A DNA stretch of 64,000 nt from positions 62,001 to 126,000 of the forward strand of contig CAWHIX010000013.1 in the NCBI GenBank assembly GCA_963829545.1, in the 5' to 3' direction. A program made the position numbers and the translations under genes. The stretch comes from JAXGXJ01 sp963829545 (GTDB taxonomy: Bacteria > Actinomycetota > Thermoleophilia > RBG-16-64-13). Each line of letters opens with the position of its first letter. The stretch's first letter is position 1. This document shows positions 54,898 to 63,151 of the stretch, piece after piece. The notes beneath the pieces are model-generated. The model saw nothing but the letters and a program-made list of their open reading frames with translations. It was not told the DNA's origin and made no database searches.

Positions 54898-54969
54898 TCA
54901 GGCGGCCTTCTGCGGATCGTCCACGTAGTGCTCGAAGTGCACGTAGCGTCCCATGGCGATGCCTTCCGT
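54898..54969 (-). CDS. Possible 24-residue peptide or hydrogenase 3' remnant
   Basis: A short frame M-T-E-G-I-A-M-G-R-Y followed by V-H-F-E-H-Y-V-D-D-P-Q-K-A-A. The H-x-H-Y-V-D pattern resembles the C-terminal L-H-T-H-Y-V-D-R of the hydrogenase encoded just upstream on this strand. It may be a leftover of a duplicated 3' end, or a real small protein. AAAGGA touches the first ATG, too close for a good site; GGAAGG serves the second ATG better. Confidence 0.25.
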   Translation of the reverse strand, partial: TEGIAMGRYVHFEHYVDDPQKAA

Positions 54970-54985
54970 CATTCCTTTGACACAC

Positions 54986-55026
54986 AAGGCGCGAAGCCCC
55001 CGAGTTCCTCGGGGGCTTCGCGCCTT
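54986..55026. terminator. 19-bp perfect stem-loop after the hydrogenase operon
   Basis: AAGGCGCGAAGCCCCCGAG (54986-55004) pairs fully with 55008-55026 around a 3-base loop. It lies 90 bases past the hydA1 stop and between two convergent operons. It has no T run on either strand, but the stem is strong enough to protect or end both mRNAs. Confidence 0.7.
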
Positions 55027-55115
55027 CCGGCCAGGTGAACGACCCGGCAGGGTTTGCCGCGTCCCGCCTCTTTCTGGTCGAGTGAACCCGCCGGCGGGGC
55101 CTGGCGAGGTCTGCC

Positions 55116-57045
55116 TCAGTCTATGTGCTTGCCGCGGTCGACGTAGTGCGTGTGCAGAAGTTCGTGGCTCTTGTGGCCGCAGGGGCCGTCGGTGAGGAAC
55201 TCGGCGTAGACCTTGGCCACGGCCGGGTTTTCGAACGACTTGCGCACGGTGAGTTCCTTCTCCTCGCCGTAGATGGCCCTGGCCCGAGCCGCCCGGATCT
55301 CCTTGCTGGTGGGGATGGGCTGGCCGCCGCCGCCCAGGCAGCCGCCTGGGCAGGCCATGAACTCGATGAAGTGGCACTCGCTGAAGCGGCCGCCGGCCTT
55401 GATGTCCTCCATGACCTTCTTGGCGTTCGCGGTACCGTGGGCGACGGCGACCTTCAGGGTGGCACCCTTCAGCCATTCCCAGTCGGGCACCAGGTGCTTG
55501 AGGATGTCCGGCACCGGGCCCACCTCTTCGATGGTCAACTCGGCGTAGCGTACCCCTTCAAAGCCGCGCACGGGGATGATGTCGCCATGCTCATAGATGG
55601 TCTCCAGCTTCCGGCCCGTGACCAACTCCAGCACGGTGCGCAGGGCCGATTCCATCACGCCGCCGGTGGCGCCGAAGATGAGGCCGGAGCCTGTGGCGGT
55701 GCCGAACGGATCATCGAAGTCCGACTTGGGCAGGTTGGGCACATCCAGACCCGCCTGCTTGAACATCTTGCCCAGCTCGCGGGTGGTGAGCCCGAAGTCC
55801 ACGTCCTGGTAGCCGCTGTCACGCATCTCGGGCCGGCTGAGTTCGAACTTCTTGGCCGAGCAGGGCATGAGGGCGACGCTGACGATGTCGGCCGGGTTGA
55901 GACCCAGCGTCTCCGCGTAGTAGGTCTTGATGAGCGCCCCGAACATCTGCTGCGGGCTCTTGGCCGAGGAGAGGTTGGGGATGAACTCGGGATAGAAGTG
56001 CTCGGCGAACTTGACCCAGCCCGGCGAACAACTGGTGAACTGGGGCAGGGCTACGTTCGTATCACCCTCCACCAGAGCCTTATAGAGGCGGAGGATGAGC
56101 TCGGTGCCTTCCTCGATGATGGTCAGGTCGGCGGTGAAGTTGGTGTCGAACACGTGCTTGAAGCCCATGCGCCGCAGGCGCCGTGTTCATCTGGTAGGTG
56201 ATAGTGGTGCCCGGCTCCAGCCCGAAGACCTCACCAATGGCGGCCCGGGGCGAGGGCGCCGTCTGGATGACCACGTGCTTGGTGGGGTCGTCGAGGGCGT
56301 TCCACACCGCCTGAGACGCATCCTTGGCATGCAGGGCGCCGGTGGGGCAGCGGTTGATGCACTGGCCGCAGTTTATGCACACGACGCCCGCCAGGGGCCG
56401 GTCCTCGAAGGTCTCGATCTCCACCGCGCCGGACCGGTTCACGGCCTCCAGCACGCCCACTTCTTGCATGTCGATGCAGGTGCGCACGCAGCGCCGGCAG
56501 CGGATGCACTTGTTCATGTCGCGCACGACCGAGTAGCTGGAATCGTCGATAGGCCCGGGCTCCTGCACGTGGCCGAAGCGGTAGTTGTCGACCCCGTACT
56601 CCTCGGCCAGGGACTGCAGCTCGCAGACCCCATTGCGCACGCAGGAGTAGCATTCGCCGCAGTGCTCCGACAGGAGCAGTTCCAGGATGTGCCGGCGAGC
56701 CACGCGCACCGCCCGCGAGTAGGTGTTGATGGTGAGCGGGGCGGTGATGGGATAGGCGCAGGCCGCCTGCAGGGTCCGCTGTCCCTCCACCTCTACCACG
56801 CAGATGCGGCAGATACCGGCGATCTCCAGGTCGGGGTGGTAGCAGAGCGTTGGGATGCGCACCCCGATGCTCTTGGCCGCCTCGAGGATCGTCGTGCCCA
56901 GGGGGACTTTCGTCTCCATGCCGTCGATGGTGACGGAGATGGTGGCTCCTACGCCGTGGGGGGACGGTTCGGACAGTTCCAGGTCGGGCTGCAGGAGTTG
57001 GCTGAGCGGCGCGCGGCGCCGCAGAAGAGGTGACTTCTCACTCAT
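55116..57045 (-). CDS. hndD: [FeFe]-hydrogenase catalytic subunit HydA1/HndD-like (frameshift at 56178)
   Basis: About 643 residues when joined. An N-terminal [2Fe-2S] domain (C-Y-H-P-D-L, C-R-I-C) leads to a His/Cys [4Fe-4S] site (E-H-C-G-E-C-Y-S-C), two ferredoxin clusters (C-I-R-C-R-R-C-V-R-T-C and C-I-N-C-G-Q-C-I-N-R-C) and then the H-cluster domain. Its motifs are L1 T-S-C-S-P-G-W, L2 M-P-C-S-A-K-K-F and L3 M-A-C-P-G-G-C. L1 has Ser where the common form has a second Cys. A small-subunit-like C-terminus ends H-E-L-L-H-T-H-Y. One extra G in a GG pair (plus-strand 56178-56179) breaks the frame before R-R-M-G-F-K-H-V-F-D; removing it restores the enzyme. With hndA and hndC it forms an NAD(P)-linked, probably electron-bifurcating complex. 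Confidence 0.92.
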
Positions 57046-57091
57046 GAACGTGCTTCCCTTTCATGATCGTAGAGTGCGTGTGCGGGCGTGG

Positions 57092-58294
57092 TCACGAGAC
57101 CGGCTTCCGGCCGAGGACCTCGTCCTCGAAGTTGTCCATTATGGACACGAAGGCCGAGGGACTCGTCTGACCCAGTCCGCACTTGGCCGCAACCTGCATG
57201 GTGCCCGCCAGGGCCCTCAGGTCCTTCAGATAGTCCTCGCCGGCGCTACCCTGCCGCAGCATCTGAAGGCCTTCGAGCAGCTTGCCGTTGCCGAGCCGGC
57301 ACGGGGTGCACTGGCCGCAGGACTCGTCGACGAAGAACTCCAGGAGGTTCTCGGCGATCTCGCCCATGTCTCGACCGGGGCCGATTACTATCACCGACCC
57401 GCCGGTGGGGACGTCCTCGAAGGCGAGCCGGCGCTCGAACTCTCCGCGGGGCACGCACCTGCCCGATGCACCACCTACCTGCACCGCCTTGGCGTCCGAG
57501 CCGCCCACGACCTCGAGCAACTCACCGATGGTCAGGCCGAAGGGGAACTCGTACACCCCGGGCTTCTCGCAGTCGCCGGAGATGCTGAAGAGCTTGTGAC
57601 CGCTGGACGCCGCCGTACCCACGCTGTTGAACCATTCCACGCCCCGAGCGAAGATGCAGGCTACCCAGGCCAGAGTCTCCACATTGTTGATCACCGACGG
57701 CCTCTCCAGGAACCCCGATACCACCGGGAAGGGAGGCCGGTTGCGCGGCTCTCCACGGAAGCCTTCGAGTGATTCGATGAGGGCCGTCTCCTCGCCGCAG
57801 ATGTAGGCGCCCGCCCCCATGGCGATCAAGACTTCGAAGTTGAAGCCCGCGATCCCGCCGATGTTGGGCCCCAAGAGGCCGGCCTTGCGGCGGCGGGCCA
57901 CTACTTCCTCAAGATGGGCGCGCAGATAGCCATATTCGGCCCGCAGGTAGATCAGACCGAGCGAAGCGCCGATGGCCCGCGCCCCGATGGTCATGCCGTC
58001 GAAGACCAGATCGGGGAACTCGCTGAGGATGAGCCGGTCCTTGAACGTGCCCGGCTCGCCCTCGTCGGCATTGCAGATCACGTACTTGGGCCGCCGCTGC
58101 TCGGCCGCGGCCAGGTTCCACTTCACTCCGGTGGGGAAGCCGGCTCCGCCGCGTCCCTTCAGCCGGGCCTCGCGCACGTTCTCAATGATGTCCACGCGGG
58201 AGAGGGCGAGGGCCTTGTTGAGCCCCTCTCCGCCCGGTACAGAGGCGAAGGTGAGATCGTTGGTTATGGTCTTGATGTCGGTGGCCAGGCTCAT
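57092..58294 (-). CDS. hndC: NuoF/HndC-like NAD(P)H-binding flavoprotein subunit
   Basis: A 400-residue diaphorase subunit. FMN/NADH binding is seen in G-R-G-G-A-G-F-P-T-G, N-A-D-E-G-E-P-G-T-F and G-A-G-A-Y-I-C-G-E-E-T-A-L. The [4Fe-4S] cysteines are E-S-C-G-Q-C-T-P-C and a later C-G-L-G-Q-T. It lacks the N-terminal thioredoxin-like and C-terminal ferredoxin domains found in many HndC/HydB proteins, so it is the minimal NuoF form. The ATG overlaps the hndA stop (ATGA). Confidence 0.93.
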   Translation of the reverse strand: MSLATDIKTITNDLTFASVPGGEGLNKALALSRVDIIENVREARLKGRGGAGFPTGVKWNLAAAEQRRPKYVICNADEGEPGTFKDRLILSEFPDLVFDGMTIGARAIGASLGLIYLRAEYGYLRAHLEEVVARRRKAGLLGPNIGGIAGFNFEVLIAMGAGAYICGEETALIESLEGFRGEPRNRPPFPVVSGFLERPSVINNVETLAWVACIFARGVEWFNSVGTAASSGHKLFSISGDCEKPGVYEFPFGLTIGELLEVVGGSDAKAVQVGGASGRCVPRGEFERRLAFEDVPTGGSVIVIGPGRDMGEIAENLLEFFVDESCGQCTPCRLGNGKLLEGLQMLRQGSAGEDYLKDLRALAGTMQVAAKCGLGQTSPSAFVSIMDNFEDEVLGRKPVS

Positions 58295-58785
58295 ACTTCA
58301 CTCTCCAGCTGCCTGCGGTAGTCGGCCACGATGTCGCCCACCTTCTCGGGGGTCAACGCCGTGTATACCGTCTCGTTCACCAGCATGGCCGGCCCCTGGT
58401 CGCAGAGGCCCATGCAGTTGGCCCACTCCAGCGTGAAGAGCTCGTCAGGCGTGGTCTCTCCGAAGCCGATGCCCAGGTCGCTCTGCAGCCGGGCGGCCAC
58501 TTCGTCCTTGCCTTCCAGTTCGCACGAAAGGGTGCGGCAGAGGCGGAAGACCAGGCGCCCTTCCATCTCCGGCTTGAGGAAGGCGTAGAAGGTGGCTACC
58601 GCGTATACCTCTACCGGATGGATGCCGAGCACGTCAGCGATGAGCTGCATGGCCTCGCTGTCGATGCAGCGGTACTTCTCTTTGACCTTGCGCAGGATGG
58701 GGATGAGAGAGGCGCGGTTGTACTCGGTCAGGGCGGCGACCTCGAGCACGTCCTCCCGCAGCTGGTCCCGTTCGCTCACTAGCAT
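58291..58785 (-). CDS. hndA: NuoE/HndA-like [2Fe-2S] subunit
   Basis: A 164-residue thioredoxin-fold [2Fe-2S] protein: an N-terminal helical bundle, Y-A-V-A-T-F-Y-A-F-L, then the four ligands in C-R-T-L-S-C and N-C-M-G-L-C-D-Q-G-P. It passes electrons between the flavin subunit and the hydrogenase. Its ATG overlaps the preceding receiver gene by seven bases, which ties signalling and enzyme genes into one transcript. Confidence 0.94.
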   Translation of the reverse strand: MLVSERDQLREDVLEVAALTEYNRASLIPILRKVKEKYRCIDSEAMQLIADVLGIHPVEVYAVATFYAFLKPEMEGRLVFRLCRTLSCELEGKDEVAARLQSDLGIGFGETTPDELFTLEWANCMGLCDQGPAMLVNETVYTALTPEKVGDIVADYRRQLESEV

Positions 58786-59168
58786 GACTCCCCTTCCCCG
58801 CCTTCGAGAAGCCGCTTCACCTTCGCCACCAGCGCGGCGGGCTCCACCGGTTTCTCCACGAACTCGTCGACAGGGACCATCTCCGGGTCCTTGCCTATGT
58901 GAATGCCCAGGGCCACGTTGACGCTGGTGAGCATGAGAATGGGCAGCGTGTAGCCCTTGCGGCGTAGCTGCCTGGCCATGGAGATGCCGTCGTCCGGCTC
59001 CTCCATCATGACGTCGAGGATGAGAAGGTCGGGTTCCTCCTCCTCGACGGCCTTCATGCCGTTCGGGACGTTCGAGGCCCCGATAACCTCATGTCCCTCC
59101 GCTTCGAGCACGAAGCGCCCGGCGTCGAGCATGTCCGGGTCGTCATCCACGATCAGGATCTTTGCCAC
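58779..59168 (-). CDS. Stand-alone response-regulator receiver domain
   Basis: A 129-residue REC domain without output. It shows I-V-D-D-D-P-D at the start, the phospho-acceptor in L-L-I-L-D-V-M-M, then L-M-L-T-S (Thr/Ser switch) and F-V-E-K-P-V-E-P (Lys). An insertion (M-M-E-E-P-D-D-G-I-S) after the Asp and an extended loop before the Lys match the other receiver at 62628. It is translationally coupled to hndA, and a role in a relay or direct protein contact is likelier than DNA binding. Confidence 0.9.
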   Translation of the reverse strand: MAKILIVDDDPDMLDAGRFVLEAEGHEVIGASNVPNGMKAVEEEEPDLLILDVMMEEPDDGISMARQLRRKGYTLPILMLTSVNVALGIHIGKDPEMVPVDEFVEKPVEPAALVAKVKRLLEGGEGESC

Positions 59169-59327
59169 GACCTACTCCCCCTATGGATCGCACAGCGTAC
59201 CGCCCCGTGGAGGCTGTGAAATCGATGCCGGTGCCCCCTGGGGCAGAGTGAATGATATCGCAGCCGAGCGTCCGGTGGGGCCCGCGAGAGCGCGCAGTGG
59301 AGGCGTGTAGTGGGCTGGAGGCGGGTG

Positions 59328-60553
59328 TCAGCCTGTCGGCGCCGGCTCCGGCGCCACGGCCGCTTCCGATGCCGGCTCCGCGCCCGCGACCGTCTCCGCG
59401 CAGGCGGCGGTGCCGGTCTGGGGTACGGCGGCGTCCTGCAGCGTCACGGTGAAGGTACTGCCCGTGCCCTTCTCGCTCTTGACGTGCGCCTCGCCGCCGT
59501 AGAGTTCCGCCAGCTTACGCACCGTCGACAGGCCGAGCCCGCTGCCCATGATCTTGAAAGTGTCCTCGTTCTTGATGCGCACGAACTCCTGGAAGAGCTT
59601 GGCGCACTCCTCCGTGGTCATGCCGATGCCGGTGTCGGTCACGCTTATCCGCACTCCCTGAGTGAGTCGCGTCACGTCAACGCTCACGCTGCCTCCGTCG
59701 CGGTTGTATTTCACGGCGTTGGAGATGAGGTTGTTGGCGATGATCTCGACCTCGTCGGGGTCGGCCTGCATGACCACGGGATCGGCGGACCGGAGGGTCA
59801 TGGTGATGCCGCGTCCGGCCGCTTCGGGTGCGAAGAGGTCGATGGCCGCCTGGGCCACCGCGCGTACGTCCACGGGGCCTATGTGCCGTTGCTTCTGTCC
59901 CGATTCGATCCTGGTCAGGTCGAGCAGGTCGAAGATGAGCTTGCGCATGCCGTCGAGCCGGATGAGGCTGCGGTCGATCATGTGCAATCTCTCCGGGGTT
60001 TCGTCGGCCCGCAGGATCTTGAGATAGCCCTCCACGGCGTTGAGGGGCGCCTTGAGTTCGTGAGCCAGCACGGAGATGAAGTTGAACCTCACCTGCCGCG
60101 TCTCTTCGCTCAAGCGACGGGCTTCCCGGTTGATTATCAGCTGAGTGGTGGCCTTGCGCACTGCGTAGCGCAACTCGTCGGGTTCGAAGGGCTTGGCCAG
60201 GAAGTCGTACCCCCCAGCTTGGTCGCCTGGACGGCCGTCTCGAAGGTCGCGTAAGCCGTGATCATGATGGTGACGATGTCCTTGCCCTGCTCCCGGAGCC
60301 GCGCCAGCACGTCGAGTCCGCTGACGCCCGGGAGGCGCAGGTCGAGCAGCATGAGGTCGAAGGCCGTTCCTCCGGCTACGCAGTCGAGCAACGCCTCGCC
60401 ACTGGCGAAGCAGACAGGCTCGTAGCTGACGTCGACCCCCACGTCCTCCACGTGGACGCGGAAGCGAGAGACGATGCGCTGCAGCGCCAGGCGCAGGGGC
60501 TCTTCGTCGTCCACTATGGCCACCCTCAGCGTCTCCCGCTGGCGGCCGTTCAC
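59328..60553 (-). CDS. Hybrid REC-histidine kinase (frameshift at the G run 60210-60215)
   Basis: About 408 residues when joined. The N-terminal receiver (V-D-D-E, acceptor in L-M-L-L-D-L-R-L-P-G-V-S-G, I-T-A-Y) is followed by a HisKA domain with H-E-L-K-A-P-L-N-A-V-E-G and an HATPase_c domain with N-A-V-K-Y-N, D-T-G-I-G-M and G-S-G-L-G-L-S. A C-rich run of six on the plus strand is one base short; adding one restores D-F-L-A-K-P-F-E-P-D at the receiver end. No membrane helix, so it is cytoplasmic. Probably it takes phosphate from, or checks, the neighbouring sensor kinase. The ATG overlaps the sensor stop. Confidence 0.88.
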
Positions 60554-62604
60554 GCCGCCCCGCCTTCGGCCTCTGGGCTCGCGACGGCCACGGTCTCCTC
60601 GCCGTGACGGGGGAGGGTCACCGTGAAGGTCGTCCAGGTGGGGCCGGCCTCCGCATCGGCGTTCGACTCCACGCTTATCGTGCCCCGATGCATCTTGACG
60701 ATTCCGTCTGTGACCGACAGGCCCAGTCCCGTACCCATGCCCACCTGTTTGGTGGTGAAGAACGGATCGAACACCTTGTCCAGGTTGTCCTTGGGGATCC
60801 CTCCTCCTGTGTCGGACACCTGGAGCGTGATCTCGTCAGGGGTGTCGCTCAGGCCGATGGTCAGCGTGCCGCCTTCGGGCATGGCGTGCTGGGCGTTCGT
60901 GATGAGGTTGGTGAGCAGTTGCACCATCTGATCGGCATCGAGGTCGGCGACGCGGTCTGTCAGTTCGTCCTTGATCTCCACCTTGACTCGGCGGTCGATC
61001 ACCGTCGTGCGCAGGACCTTGCCGACCAACTCGCTGAGTTCGGTGGGCTGGCGCATGACGCGGCTCTGGCGGGCGAAGTTGAGCAGGCCGGAGATGATGC
61101 GCTTGCAGCGGTTGGCCTGGTCGATGATGGTCTCCAGATCGTCCTTGGTCTGGGACTCGTCCTCGCATTCCTCCAGCAGCAGGTTGGCATGCAGGAGGAG
61201 CGTTCCCAGGGGGTTGTTGACCTCGTGAGCGATGCCGGCCGCCAGTTGGCCCATGCTGGCCAGCTTGGCCGAGCGCTCCAGCGCCTCCTGGGCCTCTTCC
61301 AGAGACTTGTGCGACACCTCCAGGTCCTCGAAGGCGGAACGGAGTTGCTCGATGGTGAACGGCAGGCACATCTCCGAGCCGGCCAGCCCCTCGTAGACGG
61401 CGCGGGCATGTTCCAGGCAGCTCTCGTATCCGCAGGCCCCGCAGTTCAGATGGTCCTCGGGGGTGTACTTGCCCATCCCGTGGAGGATCTCCTGAATGTC
61501 GTCTTCGCTCGCCGACTCGGCCATGGGCTGGTAGTCGGCGACGTACGCCGTGTAGAGGATGACGTCGGCGTAGCGCTCCGGCGCTCGGGCGATCTCGGCG
61601 AGTTCTTCCTCGGTGAAGTCCGCCAAGCGTCTCTTGGCGTAGTTGCTCACCCGGGTGCGCCGCTGCAGCATCGTCTCCTTGCTGGTGACGCCGCCGCCCG
61701 CGTAGCATCCCGAGCAGGCCAGGACGTCGAGCAGGCGGGCGTCGGCGTGCGTCAGGTTGAAGTCGCTGATGGCGCCCACGAACTCCCCTCGGCCTTCGGC
61801 GACGATCAACTCGCCGCTCAAGAGGTCCTCCTTCAATCCGGCAGTCTGCAGCAGTCCTCCGGGGATGGGAAAGACCGCCCCCACACCGCCGTACGGGGGG
61901 TCGAAACCATCGTCGGCAGTGACGGACTCGGCCTCGATGCCTCGCTTCTCGAACATCTCCCGCAGTTCCGCGAAGGTAAGGACGGCGTCTATCTCGCGAT
62001 GGACGGGGTCGATGGACGCCCGCTTCTTGCCCACGCACGGGCCGATGAACACGGTCCTCAAGTCTTCGCCCAAGTCGTGGCGCAGCACTCTGGCCATGGC
62101 TGCCATCGGCGAGACCACCGGGGCGAGGTACGGTATCAATTCGGGCTCGTACTTGCGCACGTAGGACACGACTGCGGGGCAGGCCGTGGCGATGAACCTC
62201 CGGTCGAGGTCCTCCTCGAGCAGCTTCCGGTAGGTGTGGGCCACCAGGTCGGCGCCCAGGGTAACCTCATGTACGGAGGAGAAGCCCAGCGCGCGGATCA
62301 TGGCTACCAGGGTGCCCGGAGGGATATCGGTGAACTCGGCCGGAAAGCTGGGCGCCACCATGGCGGCCACGGGCTCGCCGTGATCGAGCAGGGCAAAGGC
62401 GCGCTGGGTATCGTCGCGCACCTGCTTCGCGTTCTGCGCGCAGACGCGGAGGCAGTTACCGCAGCCGATGCAGCGCGGCTGGATGACGCTGGCCTGCCCG
62501 TTCTCCACCTTGATGGCCTTGGCCGGACATTCGCGCACGCAGGCGTAGCAGGCGCGACACCTGTCGCTGATGATGGTGATGAGGGGGTTCTCCCAGCTCG
62601 GCAT
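60550..62604 (-). CDS. [FeFe]-hydrogenase-like sensor histidine kinase
   Basis: A 684-residue cytoplasmic sensor. It has two ferredoxin clusters (Cys16/19/22/26 and 45/48/51/55), then a hydrogenase H-cluster-like domain (about 75-370) with T-A-C-P (about Cys142), G-P-C-V-G-K-K (about Cys190) and A-C-S-G-C-Y-A-G-G-G (about Cys296/299). Next come a further Fe-S motif C-G-A-C-G-Y-E-S-C (about 386), a coiled-coil linker, HisKA with H-E-V-N-N-P-L-G (His about 458) and HATPase_c (N-A-Q-H-A-M, D-T-G-G-G-I, G-T-G-L-G-L-S). The L1 motif lacks the proton-relay Cys and L3 has one residue fewer between its cysteines than catalytic enzymes, pointing to sensing of H2 or redox state over turnover. Confidence 0.9.
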   Translation of the reverse strand: MPSWENPLITIISDRCRACYACVRECPAKAIKVENGQASVIQPRCIGCGNCLRVCAQNAKQVRDDTQRAFALLDHGEPVAAMVAPSFPAEFTDIPPGTLVAMIRALGFSSVHEVTLGADLVAHTYRKLLEEDLDRRFIATACPAVVSYVRKYEPELIPYLAPVVSPMAAMARVLRHDLGEDLRTVFIGPCVGKKRASIDPVHREIDAVLTFAELREMFEKRGIEAESVTADDGFDPPYGGVGAVFPIPGGLLQTAGLKEDLLSGELIVAEGRGEFVGAISDFNLTHADARLLDVLACSGCYAGGGVTSKETMLQRRTRVSNYAKRRLADFTEEELAEIARAPERYADVILYTAYVADYQPMAESASEDDIQEILHGMGKYTPEDHLNCGACGYESCLEHARAVYEGLAGSEMCLPFTIEQLRSAFEDLEVSHKSLEEAQEALERSAKLASMGQLAAGIAHEVNNPLGTLLLHANLLLEECEDESQTKDDLETIIDQANRCKRIISGLLNFARQSRVMRQPTELSELVGKVLRTTVIDRRVKVEIKDELTDRVADLDADQMVQLLTNLITNAQHAMPEGGTLTIGLSDTPDEITLQVSDTGGGIPKDNLDKVFDPFFTTKQVGMGTGLGLSVTDGIVKMHRGTISVESNADAEAGPTWTTFTVTLPRHGEETVAVASPEAEGGAA

Positions 62605-62627
62605 CGGTCACCCTCACCCTTCTTCCG

Positions 62628-63047
62628 TCAAGAAGTGCCGGCGTCGGATTCGCCCAGGAGCTCTTCTATCTTGGCCACAAGCGTGCAGGGGTCCACCGGT
62701 TTGTGGAAGTAGGCGTCTATGTGCATCTGCGCCATGTCGCCCTCCGACCGCGGTGCGAAATCGAGTCCCAGGGCGGAGGAGACCGAGGTGGAGATGATGA
62801 TGGGAATGGCCGCGAAGCGCTCGTCTTCCTTCAGGGCACGGGCGAAGGAGAAACCGGAATCGAGACTGGTCATCATCAGGTCGGATATGACCAGGTCAGG
62901 CGTCTCCTCCTCCATCTTCCTCAGCGCCTGCTGCGGCTCGGCCGCGGTGAGCACGCGGTAGCCCGCCCTCTCGAGGATCAAGCGATTGAACTCGAGGAAG
63001 TCGTAGTCATCGTCGACGACGAGTATGAGCGGTCTGTCAGTGGTCAT
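62628..63047 (-). CDS. Stand-alone response-regulator receiver domain
   Basis: A 139-residue REC domain: V-V-D-D-D-Y-D, acceptor in L-V-I-S-D-L-M-M, S-T-S-V and Y-F-H-K-P-V-D-P. It shares with the 58779 protein the insertion after the acceptor (T-S-L-D-S-G-F-S-F) and the enlarged loop before the Lys. No output domain. The start is ATG 63047 with only a weak ribosome site. It lies between hydA2 and the sensor kinase, 23 bases ahead of the latter. Confidence 0.88.
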   Translation of the reverse strand: MTTDRPLILVVDDDYDFLEFNRLILERAGYRVLTAAEPQQALRKMEEETPDLVISDLMMTSLDSGFSFARALKEDERFAAIPIIISTSVSSALGLDFAPRSEGDMAQMHIDAYFHKPVDPCTLVAKIEELLGESDAGTS

Positions 63048-63151
63048 CTGTCGAACAATAGCACCAACGCTGCTGGGAGGCCGCCGGGGCACGAAGCCAT
63101 TGCGCCTGGGCGGCGAAACGACGTCATCCCTCGGCGGCCTCCCCGGCAGCC

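Noticed and set aside
55116..57045. Selenocysteine recoding to explain the break in hydA1
   Set aside because: The break is a change of frame, not an in-frame TGA, and one extra G explains it completely.
60210..60215. Programmed ribosomal frameshift at the G run in the REC-kinase gene
   Set aside because: A slippery run is possible, but many other genes in the window have similar one-base faults without slippery context, so sequence error is simpler.
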